From: Lachnospiraceae bacterium
GTDB taxonomy: Bacteria; Bacillota; Clostridia; Lachnospirales; Bianqueaceae
DNA: 64,000 nucleotides
Reading direction: 5' to 3'
Assembly (NCBI GenBank): GCA_022794035.1
Contig: JAAWDX010000012.1
Span: 124,001-188,000, forward strand
The position numbers and the translations under genes are program-made. The notes beneath the pieces are model-generated. The model worked only from the letters and a program-made list of their open reading frames with translations. It had not been told where the DNA came from and searched no databases. This document shows positions 25,487 through 34,133 of this stretch, piece after piece; the stretch's first letter is position 1, and each line of letters begins with the position of its first letter.

Positions 25487-27355
25487 TTACACGTAATACT
25501 GAGCCTGCGCATTCCAAAGCTCATAGTATTTGCCGGCCTTATCCTCAACTAGGGATTGGTGCGTGCCATGCTGCACGAGCCTGCCCTGATCCAGCACGGC
25601 AATTTCGTCGCAGAAGCGGCAGGAGGAAAGTCGATGAGAAATATATACCGCTGTGCGCTGATCGGTGATCTCATGGAACTTCCGGTAGATCTCGGCCTCG
25701 GCCAAGGGGTCGAGCGCTGCCGTGGGCTCATCGAGAATCATGAAGGGCGCATCCTTATATAGGGCTCTTGCGAGCGCGATCTTCTGCTCCTCGCCTCCGC
25801 TTGGTTCAATGCCGTTTTTATCAAAGTCTTTATAAAGATAGGTATGAAGCCCCTGCTCCAGGCTCTGCAGACGCTCGGCAAAGCCGGCCTCTTCCAGGCA
25901 GGCGGTTGCTTTTGCCTCGTCGATCTCTGTACCGGCGGCGATGTTCTCTCCCAGCTCAAAGGCAAACAGACGAAAGTCCTGAAAGACAACAGAAAAGGCT
26001 TTTAGATATTCGCTGTATTCATACTCCTTGATATCTATACCGTTGAGCAGGATCCGTCCCTCTGTTGGATCATACAGGCGGCACAGCAGCTTGATCAGCG
26101 TGGATTTGCCGCTGCCGTTCATCCCTACCAGCGCCAGGCTTTTTCCGGGCTGCAGCGTCAGAGATACATCGTTTAATACATCCACCTCCGTACCGGGATA
26201 GCGGAAAGTAACATGCTCAAATTCAATGCGCCACTGCCGCGCCTGCTCTGTCTGCAACGTCTGATGTCCGGACTGCATCCGCCTTGGTTTATCCAGATAT
26301 TCAAAAACATCGTCCATATAGTCATTGTTGAGGAACATCTTGGACACCTCACAGATCAGCAGTACAAAAGCATCTACAAACTGATTGATCAGTCCTGCAT
26401 AGCGCACTAAAGAACCAATGCCAAACGCGCCGCTCACTACCTTCATGGCGACAAAGAAATAGACAACGCCTGTCAAAAAGCTGGTGAGCCCCAAATTGAT
26501 TCCGTCATACTTACAGTTAATTTTAAATTTGGCTGTGATAAACGGCGGGTTTGCATACCATTTGTCCATCTCTGCCTTGATCAGATCCTTTTGATGAAAC
26601 AGCCGGATATCCTTTCCGGCGCCATTTTCGCCAATGTACTCCTTGCTGTAGTAGTCGCTGAGCGTCCTGCGCTTGGGCCAGTCCAGCCATACATTAAACA
26701 AAACCTTAGCCGCCTTTTTAAAGGAGAATCCGGAAAATACAGACATAGCCAAGATCAGCACGGCCAGCAGCACGGATGCCCATGGCGTATTCATAAATGC
26801 CAGAAAACCAGTCAGCGTCTGCGCTGACAGAATACTAAATACCTGCACTGACATTACTGCGGCGATGATCACCCGGCAAAAAATCTCCAGCACATAGGCC
26901 TGTTTATCATAGCAATGCGTAATACCGCCCCGGCCGCTCTCCATGGCCTCATTGATCCGGTTGCGCAGCACTCTCGTATGCACATCCTCGATATCAGTGT
27001 AGTCCATCTTAAGCCCTTCGTTGGCCAGCAGCAGATTCACGCGCATCCCCAGCAGTGCCTCCTCTGCCCTGCTGATTTGATCCACGACCCGGTTGACTAC
27101 TGCGATCAGCAGATTCAGCGTAATGGTAATGAGAACATAGCGTGTCAATGCGGCGACCTCACAGGCGCCTGCCAGTTCGTCAATGATCAGGGCTGACATA
27201 TAAATATTGACAAAGGGGGTGAAAGAACGGAAAACAGCTCCCAGTTCCGATATAATCATCATCCGGGGAGAGATCTGATAGAGAATCCGAATCGTGCGGA
27301 AAATCATCCGCAGATGCTCTTTAATAGGGCGTTTTTTTTCTTTTTCTTCACTCAT
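25487..27355 (-). CDS. ABC exporter, fused membrane and ATPase domains (second gene)
   Basis: A 622-residue half-transporter of the type I exporter fold. The membrane domain (about 25-330) has six predicted helices, including GAVFRSFTPFVNIYMSALII and the loop before SLVRYAGLINQFV. The ATPase domain (about 370-620) shows Walker A GMNGSGKST, signature PSGGEEQKIALARAL, Walker B MILDEPTAALD and the H-loop SHRLSS. The signature begins PSGGE instead of LSGGQ, a mild departure that may leave one of the two ATP sites less active. I chose ATG 27355, with AAGGAG upstream; it overlaps the preceding exporter gene by 8 bases, so the two are co-translated and likely form a heterodimer. The cargo (drug, peptide or lipid) is unknown. 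Confidence 0.92.
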   Translation of the reverse strand: MSEEKEKKRPIKEHLRMIFRTIRILYQISPRMMIISELGAVFRSFTPFVNIYMSALIIDELAGACEVAALTRYVLITITLNLLIAVVNRVVDQISRAEEALLGMRVNLLLANEGLKMDYTDIEDVHTRVLRNRINEAMESGRGGITHCYDKQAYVLEIFCRVIIAAVMSVQVFSILSAQTLTGFLAFMNTPWASVLLAVLILAMSVFSGFSFKKAAKVLFNVWLDWPKRRTLSDYYSKEYIGENGAGKDIRLFHQKDLIKAEMDKWYANPPFITAKFKINCKYDGINLGLTSFLTGVVYFFVAMKVVSGAFGIGSLVRYAGLINQFVDAFVLLICEVSKMFLNNDYMDDVFEYLDKPRRMQSGHQTLQTEQARQWRIEFEHVTFRYPGTEVDVLNDVSLTLQPGKSLALVGMNGSGKSTLIKLLCRLYDPTEGRILLNGIDIKEYEYSEYLKAFSVVFQDFRLFAFELGENIAAGTEIDEAKATACLEEAGFAERLQSLEQGLHTYLYKDFDKNGIEPSGGEEQKIALARALYKDAPFMILDEPTAALDPLAEAEIYRKFHEITDQRTAVYISHRLSSCRFCDEIAVLDQGRLVQHGTHQSLVEDKAGKYYELWNAQAQYYV

Positions 27356-29174
27356 TCTTCTCATCTCCTTCCTGATAATATTGACTCTGCACCTGGAACA
27401 GCTCGGCATAGCGTCCGTTTTTCTGCATCAGCTCTTCATGACTGCCTTCTTCTACAATCTGTCCCTGTTCTAACAGAATAATCCTGTCGCAAAAGCGCGT
27501 GCTGGCAAAGCGATGGGAAATAAACACCGAAGTTCTGTCCTGCGTCATATCCTTATACTGAAGGTACAGCTCATTTTCTGCAATCGGATCCAGCGCAGCC
27601 GTGGGCTCATCCAAAATCAAAATCGGCGCTTCCTTGTACAAAGCTCTGGCCAGAAGGAGCTTTTGCATCTCGCCTCCTGACAGCTCATAGGCATCCTCAT
27701 TGACATTCTTGACCAGCAGCGTCTCTTTTCCATTAGGAAGCCGGCTGACCTTGTCTGCAAAGCCGGACTGCTGCAGGCAGGTCTCTAAACGCGCCTGATC
27801 CTGCTCCTCCTCCCGCTGCAGCGTGATATTGGTCGCAATCGACACCGGCAGCAGATGCACATCCTGAAAAATAATTGAAAAAAGCTTAAAATATTCGTCT
27901 TTATTAAACTCTGATGCGCTGCGCCCATTGATCAGCACCTGCCCCTCTGTAGGTCTAAATAAGCCGCACATAAGCTTTACCAGCGTTGTTTTCCCCGCGC
28001 CGTTCAGGCCTACCAAGGCGATGCGCTCTCCCGCCTTAATCTTCAGATTCACATTGGAGATGGTAGGTTTCTCGCTTTCGGGATAGGTATAGCTCACACC
28101 GCGCAGCTCCAGCTCGCAGGGCCACTCTTCCTTGCCGGGTATTGCCGCACTGGCCTCTTCGCGCTGCTCTTCGATCTCCATGTACTCCCGGTAGCTGCAG
28201 AAGCCATGACTCTCCAGCTCTAAGTAATTATAAGAAGTCAAAATACCGGAGATCCAATCCGCAAAGGTAGCAATCATCGTAAAATAAACCAAAAAATCAC
28301 TAACCGATATATCGCCCTGAATCACCTTATAAATGAGCAGCGCATAGGCAACGCCGTCTCTCACAAAAATAAGCAGTGCCGAGATGGCCGCGGAAGCGAT
28401 ATGCCTCTTGGCCACATCCGCTTGAATGCCGCTTTGTTTTTTCTGCAGCTGATCACTGATCTCCTGAAACCAGCCCTGCATCCCATACAGCCGAATGTCC
28501 TTGGCTCCCGCCAGATCCAGTGCCTTTTTAATCATATAGCGCATGCCGCCAAAGACTTTGGCCTCCTCATCCCGACGGCTCTGAATATATCGGTTAACAT
28601 AGCGGTTAATCCACCAGGTAATCGCATAGGACAGCGCTAAAATCACCAAAATCAGCGGATGTAGCATCGCTAAAATACTGCCGTAGGAAACCAGACCTAA
28701 AACGCTTGTAATCAGCATCAGCAGATCGCTGTAAAAAAAAGGAGCAGCCGTATCCTGCAGCATCTTAACTGCTTTTTCCCGCAAATTCTTGCCTTTATTT
28801 TCAGAAATAAATTCGTAATCAAGCTCCATGGTTTTGACATCCATGGTCACTTGATAGCGAAATTTAGATCTCATCCCGGAATCATCAATATACAGCTGTG
28901 TCACGCGTTCAGCAATGTATAACAGAATCATCCCGGCAACCAGCAGCGGTACGGTAAGCAGCAGCTGGTTGACACCTCCTCCTTTTTCGATCACATCAAT
29001 AATGATCTTCGGAATGAGTGCGATCAAAAGCGGTACAATGATCTTTAAAGGAATATGCAGTACACCCACCCACAATAAGCTCGGTCTCCATTTCCAATTA
29101 TCTTGAATGATATACATTGAATTTTGAAAGATCGAGTATTTGGGTTTTTCTTTTCGTGATTTACTCTCACCCAT
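27348..29174 (-). CDS. ABC exporter, fused membrane and ATPase domains (first gene)
   Basis: A 608-residue half-transporter and likely partner of the next gene. The membrane domain (about 25-320) begins after a charged N-terminus (ESKSRKEKPKYS) with helices such as LLLTVPLLVAGMILLYIAE. The ATPase domain (about 355-600) shows Walker A GLNGAGKTT, signature LSGGEMQKLLLARAL, Walker B ILILDEPTAALD and H-loop SHRFAS. The start has AAAGGAG nine bases upstream. No peptide-maturation gene, kinase or precursor peptide is visible next to it, so neither bacteriocin export nor a two-component-regulated resistance system is supported. Confidence 0.92.
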   Translation of the reverse strand: MGESKSRKEKPKYSIFQNSMYIIQDNWKWRPSLLWVGVLHIPLKIIVPLLIALIPKIIIDVIEKGGGVNQLLLTVPLLVAGMILLYIAERVTQLYIDDSGMRSKFRYQVTMDVKTMELDYEFISENKGKNLREKAVKMLQDTAAPFFYSDLLMLITSVLGLVSYGSILAMLHPLILVILALSYAITWWINRYVNRYIQSRRDEEAKVFGGMRYMIKKALDLAGAKDIRLYGMQGWFQEISDQLQKKQSGIQADVAKRHIASAAISALLIFVRDGVAYALLIYKVIQGDISVSDFLVYFTMIATFADWISGILTSYNYLELESHGFCSYREYMEIEEQREEASAAIPGKEEWPCELELRGVSYTYPESEKPTISNVNLKIKAGERIALVGLNGAGKTTLVKLMCGLFRPTEGQVLINGRSASEFNKDEYFKLFSIIFQDVHLLPVSIATNITLQREEEQDQARLETCLQQSGFADKVSRLPNGKETLLVKNVNEDAYELSGGEMQKLLLARALYKEAPILILDEPTAALDPIAENELYLQYKDMTQDRTSVFISHRFASTRFCDRIILLEQGQIVEEGSHEELMQKNGRYAELFQVQSQYYQEGDEKNE

Positions 29175-29542
29175 CTGTACAAGCTCCTTTCTGTTTTCAA
29201 ATCTTATGGTATTTAATATACAGCATACCTCATATTTTTACAAGTCATATATAAAAATAAAGTTATTTTTCTATATCCTTGGTCATTTCATACAATTCAC
29301 CTCCCTGTGCATTTTCATGTTGATATATCCAGTTTATCCTACTCTCTTCCAATAAACAATAGCTTATATAGCTATAATTGTTCTACTGCCAGTTGTATTC
29401 TCTTTACAATAAAAGGACTCACACCTTCAAGTTTCTTTTTATCTGTCGATATAATTATCAAAAAAAATTATATTAAAAATGCTTGTCACCCTCTTTGGTT
29501 ATTGCTATAATAATCACAAAAAAAGAAAGGAAACCGATACCC
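29175..29542. other. AT-rich divergent intergenic region
   Basis: This 370-base stretch between divergent genes is strongly AT-rich and has no credible gene; small open frames here lack ribosome sites and homology. Besides the rightward promoter at 29483-29511 I see no operators or strong hairpins. The AT-richness itself is common for divergent promoters. Confidence 0.6.
29483..29511 (+). promoter_or_regulatory. Promoter of the sugar isomerase-like gene
   Basis: TTGTCA (29483-29488) and TATAAT (29506-29511) are separated by 17 bases. The ATG at 29543 follows 31 bases later with a GAAAGGAAA ribosome site. Confidence 0.85.
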
Positions 29543-30493
29543 ATGAAATTAGGTATTAGCAGTTATTGCCTTGCTCCCAACATGGCAGAAGGCAAAATGA
29601 CTATTTTTGATGTGATCGACTGGGCAAAGGACCACGGCTGTGAGCATATCGAATTTGTCCCGTTCTATCTTCCCTTTGTCGATGAAAAAAACAAATGCCT
29701 GAATACAGATTTAATCGATCAGGTACGCGAGCATTGCCAAAAGGTTGATCTCGAAATTTCTACCTATTCTGTAAACGCTGATCTTTTGATCCCGGACGCT
29801 GCTGAGCGCCGCGCCGAAATTGAACGTGTCAAGCTGCACATTGATGTAGCTGCCCGTCTGGGCATTCACTGGATGCGCCATGACATCGCTAATTTCCGCC
29901 GCCCGTTCTCGACTAATACTCTGCCCCATTTTAATGAGGAGCTTCCGCTGATGGTAGAAGGTACCCGCGAGCTTTGCGATTATGCCGCATCTCTGGGGAT
30001 CAACACCACGCTGGAAAACCATGGCTTCTTCTGCAACGGTTCTGAACGTGTTCTTAGAATCTTTGAAGCTCTGGAACGCCCGAACATGAAAATGACCATG
30101 GACGTCGGCAACTTTCTCTGTGTAGATGAATATAATCTGGCGGCTGTCAAAAGATGCCTCCATTTGGCTCAGATCATTCACCTAAAGGATTTCTATATCC
30201 GCACCAAGGAGCAGCTTCCCTCTCAAAACGAAATGTTCAACTGCAATAATGGCAGCTGGTTTGAGACGCTGGGCGGACAGATGATCCGCGGCTCCATCGT
30301 GGGGCAGGGGGATCTGCCGATTCCGGAGATCATCAAAAACATTAAAGAATCCGGCTATGACGGATATGTTTCCATTGAATTTGAAGGCATGGAGCCCTGC
30401 GAGCGAGGCACTGAAATCTCTCTGAATATGGCACGCGCTTTCTTCGGCCGAGAAATCGGCAAGCAGTCCGTCCCCAAAATGGAATGGACCTAA
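29543..30493 (+). CDS. Sugar phosphate isomerase/epimerase (xylose isomerase-like TIM barrel)
   Basis: A 316-residue TIM-barrel protein of the AP-endonuclease-2/xylose-isomerase-like superfamily. It starts MKLGISSYCLAPNMAEGKM. Metal-binding candidates are the Glu in NTTLENHGFFC (about 154-164), the Asp in MTMDVGNFLC, the His-Leu-Lys-Asp of IIHLKDFYI and the Glu in YVSIEFEGME near the C-terminus. Members isomerise or epimerise keto sugars or inositol derivatives; which one is not evident. I chose ATG 29543 rather than the longer open frame because a ribosome site precedes it and the upstream part covers the promoter. It is monocistronic, bounded by its own promoter and terminator. Confidence 0.87.
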   Translation: MKLGISSYCLAPNMAEGKMTIFDVIDWAKDHGCEHIEFVPFYLPFVDEKNKCLNTDLIDQVREHCQKVDLEISTYSVNADLLIPDAAERRAEIERVKLHIDVAARLGIHWMRHDIANFRRPFSTNTLPHFNEELPLMVEGTRELCDYAASLGINTTLENHGFFCNGSERVLRIFEALERPNMKMTMDVGNFLCVDEYNLAAVKRCLHLAQIIHLKDFYIRTKEQLPSQNEMFNCNNGSWFETLGGQMIRGSIVGQGDLPIPEIIKNIKESGYDGYVSIEFEGMEPCERGTEISLNMARAFFGREIGKQSVPKMEWT

Positions 30494-30507
30494 GGCATAC
30501 CACAAAA

Positions 30508-30538
30508 AAACCACTACTCTTCTGAGTAGTGGTTTTTT
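30508..30538. terminator. Terminator, probably bidirectional
   Basis: AAACCACTACTC (30508-30519) pairs with GAGTAGTGGTTT (30524-30535) across TTCT and is followed by TTT and preceded by AAAA. It ends the rightward isomerase gene and can serve the leftward Sua5-RpiB transcript (stop at 30561). Confidence 0.92.
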
Positions 30539-30560
30539 ATATTTTATCTGGAAATATCCA

Positions 30561-30995
30561 TCAATTTGTCTCTTCAATTTTTTGAATCCGCCGGATATGC
30601 CGTTCATCATTAGAAAACGGGGTCGTCAAAAATGTCTCCACAATTTTCAGCGCCAAGCCTCCGCCGACCACGCGCGCGCCCAGCGCCAAAATATTAGCGT
30701 CATTATGCTGTCTGGTCGCCTCTGCCGAAAAACAATCATGACAATGCGCACAGCGAATCCCCGGCACCTTGTTTGCCGCAATGCTAATCCCAATTCCCGT
30801 ACCGCAGATCAGAATCCCCTGCTCCGCCTTTCCGTCAGCCACCGCATGCGCTACCGCATGCGCAAAGTCAGGATAATCCACTGACGCCGTACTGTCGCAG
30901 CCATAATCCCGATATTCATATCCCCGCTCCCTCAAATACTGCAGAATCTCCTGTTTAAGCGTATACCCCGCATGGTCACATCCAACTGCAATCAT
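30561..30995 (-). CDS. rpiB: Ribose 5-phosphate isomerase B
   Basis: A 144-residue cytosolic enzyme that interconverts ribose 5-phosphate and ribulose 5-phosphate in the pentose phosphate pathway. The RpiB/LacAB signature is clear: MIAVGCDHAGYTLKQE (1-16), the catalytic Cys in ILICGTGIGISIAANK (about 62-77), CHDCFSAEATRQHNDANILALGARV. The start ATG 30995 has GGAGGAAAAAGG upstream and overlaps the Sua5 stop by four bases. The Sua5-RpiB order matches the conserved ywlC-rpiB neighbourhood of Firmicutes. Confidence 0.95.
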   Translation of the reverse strand: MIAVGCDHAGYTLKQEILQYLRERGYEYRDYGCDSTASVDYPDFAHAVAHAVADGKAEQGILICGTGIGISIAANKVPGIRCAHCHDCFSAEATRQHNDANILALGARVVGGGLALKIVETFLTTPFSNDERHIRRIQKIEETN

Positions 30996-32053
30996 CCTTT
31001 TTCCTCCTGATTCATCCAAAGCTGCTGAGACGCCGCCTTTAAAAACCGGTTCATAATCGCTTCTCCCATGCCCTCTCTTGGCAAGGCCTCTCCATATATC
31101 AGCGTTAAATTTTTTTCATCTGCTTCGCGCAAAGCGCCAAATAAATTAGCTGCCAGCTCTTCCGGATGCTTCCGGTCCCCCAGGCAGATCATCTGAACCG
31201 ACCTCCCGGCAAGCCTCTGCGAAAGCTCCTGCAAAAGCTGCCCTGTCACAATACAGCCAATTTTCTCTCCGGCAGGTTGCATAGCAATCAGCCGCGCCAT
31301 CTGCTCTGCCGTCGCATCTGTCACGATCAGCCGCCCCTTCGGCGCATAGTGCCGGTATTTCATGCCCGGCGCTCTGGGCACAATATCTGCGGCTACTTCC
31401 CGTGCCTGCTTAACGGCCGGATCTACGGCGACCTCCGGAATGACTTCCTCCAGCATCTCCTTCGTGATGGCTCCCGGCCGCAAAATCATCGGGATCTCTC
31501 CTGTTAAATCCAATACTGTAGATTCAAGCCCCACCTGACAGTCTCCGCCATCTAAGATCAGCGGGATCCTTCCCTGCATGTCCTCTTGCACATGAACAGC
31601 CGTCGTCGGACTCGGCCGCCCTGAGCGATTGGCGCTGGGCGCCGCAAGCGGCATGCCCGTATACTGCAAAAGAGCCATCGCGGCCGGGTGGGATGGCATC
31701 CGCACGGCGACCGTATCAAGCCCTCCTGTAATGCGGCTTGAAATCTCTGCCCGCTTGGGCATGATCAGCGTAAGAGGCCCCGGCCAAAAACGCGCTGCCA
31801 GCAGCGGCAGCGGCTCTGGGATCCTGCGAACCAGCGTATCCAGCGCAAACTCCGGCGCAATGTGCACAATGAGCGGATTATCGGAGGGCCGCCCTTTTGC
31901 CTGATAGATACGGGCAATTCCTTCTTCTGAGAGAGCCCATGCGCCTAGCCCGTACACGGTTTCTGTAGGAAAAGCAACTAGCTCTCCCTGCTTTAAATAC
32001 TGCTTTGCCAGTGTCAGACTCTCTTCGTTAATCGGCAAAATTTTTGTCTGCAC
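30992..32053 (-). CDS. Threonylcarbamoyl-AMP synthase (Sua5/YwlC)
   Basis: A 353-residue enzyme that makes L-threonylcarbamoyladenylate from threonine, bicarbonate and ATP, the first step of t6A37 tRNA modification. The YrdC domain (about 10-200) shows LVAFPTETVYGLGA, KGRPSDNPLIVHI, FWPGPLTLIMPK and APSANRSGRPSPTT. The Sua5 C-terminal domain (about 225-350) is present, so this is the long Sua5 form. I chose GTG 32053 with a purine-rich GGAGGGGAGGGAG upstream; an in-frame TTG 33 bases earlier is less likely. Confidence 0.93.
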   Translation of the reverse strand: MQTKILPINEESLTLAKQYLKQGELVAFPTETVYGLGAWALSEEGIARIYQAKGRPSDNPLIVHIAPEFALDTLVRRIPEPLPLLAARFWPGPLTLIMPKRAEISSRITGGLDTVAVRMPSHPAAMALLQYTGMPLAAPSANRSGRPSPTTAVHVQEDMQGRIPLILDGGDCQVGLESTVLDLTGEIPMILRPGAITKEMLEEVIPEVAVDPAVKQAREVAADIVPRAPGMKYRHYAPKGRLIVTDATAEQMARLIAMQPAGEKIGCIVTGQLLQELSQRLAGRSVQMICLGDRKHPEELAANLFGALREADEKNLTLIYGEALPREGMGEAIMNRFLKAASQQLWMNQEEKG

Positions 32054-32104
32054 AGCGCTCCCTCCCCTCCGGCTGGATTCGATCAATATCGAGCTTATTA
32101 TATA

Positions 32105-32797
32105 TTAAAAAACATCGGATTGCAAATATTTTTCAATACCGCAGTAGATGCCCCAGGCTACCTTTTTTTGATACGCCTCACTGTTTAAGTTTTCTGCATC
32201 CTGTGAATTGGTGATAAATCCGCATTCTACTAATATCGCCGGCATCGGCGATTGTAAAAGAATAAAATAGCTGTCATTGGCTTTAGCCTCTCTTGTATTT
32301 TCAGGAGCGGTAAAGCTATTGAGCATCTCTTGTACCAGCAGCGCCAGAGACGCTGCCTGCGGACTTTGCTTTTGGAAAAACACCTGCGGCCCCCAATACC
32401 GGCTGTCTGGATATGAATTTTGATGGATGCTGATCATCAAATCAGCATTGCTTTCTTCAATCAGCCGCTTGCGCTCTTTCATGTCCGCTCTTTTTTTGTT
32501 ATCATCGCCCTCCTGATACAGCCCCTCATCCTCTATGCGCGTTACATAAACCGTATACCCCGCTTCTTCTAAGTATCCCTGCAGCTTTTTTACAATCGCA
32601 AGATTCAGATCCTTTTCAACGGCCATCTCTGAAACAGCGCCTGGGTCTCCGCCCCCATGCCCGGCGTCCAGCATGATGACAATTTCCTTCTGCGCTGTCA
32701 TTCTCCAAAAATCAGTCAGACCCCATACGGCCTCTGTCGCCGCTATCGTCAATATCGCGACTGTCATCAATAAAATCCACTTTTTCCTTTTCCACAT
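32105..32797 (-). CDS. cwlD: N-acetylmuramoyl-L-alanine amidase, CwlD-like
   Basis: A 230-residue zinc amidase with an N-terminal signal anchor (about 4-25). The Amidase_3 domain shows the zinc His in LDAGHGGGDPGAV (about 42-54), a Glu in AVEKDLNL, the second zinc His in MISIHQNSY and the catalytic Glu in ILVECGFITN. The size and single-domain layout match CwlD, which with PdaA makes the muramic delta-lactam of spore cortex needed for germination. The start ATG 32797 is preceded by GGGAG, which lies in the arm of a hairpin (32801-32844). Confidence 0.85.
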   Translation of the reverse strand: MWKRKKWILLMTVAILTIAATEAVWGLTDFWRMTAQKEIVIMLDAGHGGGDPGAVSEMAVEKDLNLAIVKKLQGYLEEAGYTVYVTRIEDEGLYQEGDDNKKRADMKERKRLIEESNADLMISIHQNSYPDSRYWGPQVFFQKQSPQAASLALLVQEMLNSFTAPENTREAKANDSYFILLQSPMPAILVECGFITNSQDAENLNSEAYQKKVAWGIYCGIEKYLQSDVF

Positions 32798-32800
32798 GAT

Positions 32801-32844
32801 AAAAGCTCCCGGCATTTTGGTTTAATATATGCCGGAAGCTTTTT
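32801..32844 (-). terminator. Hairpin overlapping the cwlD ribosome site, possible terminator
   Basis: AGCTCCCGGCAT (32804-32815) pairs with ATGCCGGAAGCT (32829-32840), one mismatch. On the minus strand the 3' arm carries GGGAGCT, the ribosome site of cwlD, then TTTTATC up to the ATG. It could end hflX transcripts, hide the cwlD ribosome site on read-through RNA, or both. Confidence 0.55.
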
Positions 32845-32864
32845 AAATAGAAGATTCAGTCCTT

Positions 32865-34133
32865 TCAGATTTGATAGGACTGTACCATTTTCTGATACCG
32901 CTCTGTCACGCGCAGCCTCAGATAAATTCCCTCTTCCTGATATTGTTCTTCTAGGATCTGCGCATTTCGGTGCAGGATATCATTCAGATTTCCCTGCGCA
33001 TACGGCAGCCGTATTTCTATTTCCTGCTCCATATGGCTTAGCTGCTCTTCCACAGCCTCCATCACTTTTTGCACGCCAGTCTCTTCTAACGCGCTGATAT
33101 GCAGCACAGCCTCCGCCCCATAAGGGATGCTCAGCGGCTTTTCCTCTTTTACCAGATCCTGTTTATTTAAAACGGTTAGGATGGGTTTATCTGCCGCTTT
33201 AAGCTCCAAAAGCTCATCATACGTTACCTGCATATGCAGCTCCGCATTTTCATGAGAGCCATCTACCACATGCAGCAAAATATCTGCATAGGCAGCTTCT
33301 TCGAGCGTTGCCCGAAAGGCTTTGACCAAATGATGCGGCAGTTTATGGATGAATCCTACCGTATCGACAAATAGAACGCTGCGCCCGCCTGGCAGTTCAC
33401 AGCGCCTGGTGGTCGTATCCAGTGTGGCAAAAAGCTTATCCTCTTCTAAAACGCCAGAGGCCGTTAAACGGTTGAATAATGTTGATTTCCCGGCATTGGT
33501 ATAGCCAACCAAAGCCACAATCGGAATCTGATTTTTCTGCCGCTGTGTCCGCACTAGTTCGCGCTGCTTAACTACATCCTTCAGCTGGCTGCGCAGCATA
33601 TCCATACGCGCCCGAATATGCCTGCGGTCCATCTCTAGCTTCGTTTCACCGGCGCCTCTGGTATGCGTACCAACCGCAGCGCCCTGCCGCGAAAGCTCTT
33701 TTCCAAGACCGATCAGCCTCGTTAGACGGTATTCAAGCTGCGCTAGCTCAATTTGCATCTTTCCTTCTTTAGTCACCGCCCGCTGTGAAAAAATATCTAA
33801 AATTAAAAGCGTGCGATCAATGATCTTTGTTTCCAAAAGATCAGACAAATTTTTCAGCTGTGCCGGCGAAAGCTCATCATCACAAATGATGCCGTCAGCT
33901 CCCGTCGCAGCCAGCAAGGTTTTAATCTCCTGCACCTTACCGCTTCCCACATAGGTACGCGCATTTTGCATCTCCATCTTTTGGATGATGCGCCCTGCTT
34001 CTTCTCCCCCTGCGGTGGTCAGCAGCTCGGCCAGTTCGTTAAGCGAATCCTCTGCGGAAATAGTCGTTTGCTCTGCCTCGACTCCCACCAGAATAAATCG
34101 CTGTATCTTTTCGTCTGTATCATATAAGCTCAT
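32865..34133 (-). CDS. hflX: GTPase HflX
   Basis: A 422-residue ribosome-associated GTPase that splits or rescues stalled 70S ribosomes under stress. The N-terminal HflX domain ends with RGAGETKLEMDRRHI, then a coiled coil (about 175-200). The G domain shows G1 GYTNAGKST (about 208-216), G2 TLDTTTRR, G3 DTVGF and G4 NKQD. The start overlaps the stop of the GH18 gene by four bases, with GGAGG ten bases upstream. Confidence 0.96.
   Translation of the reverse strand: MSLYDTDEKIQRFILVGVEAEQTTISAEDSLNELAELLTTAGGEEAGRIIQKMEMQNARTYVGSGKVQEIKTLLAATGADGIICDDELSPAQLKNLSDLLETKIIDRTLLILDIFSQRAVTKEGKMQIELAQLEYRLTRLIGLGKELSRQGAAVGTHTRGAGETKLEMDRRHIRARMDMLRSQLKDVVKQRELVRTQRQKNQIPIVALVGYTNAGKSTLFNRLTASGVLEEDKLFATLDTTTRRCELPGGRSVLFVDTVGFIHKLPHHLVKAFRATLEEAAYADILLHVVDGSHENAELHMQVTYDELLELKAADKPILTVLNKQDLVKEEKPLSIPYGAEAVLHISALEETGVQKVMEAVEEQLSHMEQEIEIRLPYAQGNLNDILHRNAQILEEQYQEEGIYLRLRVTERYQKMVQSYQI

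Noticed and set aside
25487-29174. Lantibiotic or peptide exporter locus
   Set aside because: No precursor peptide, modification enzyme, peptidase domain or two-component system is adjacent.
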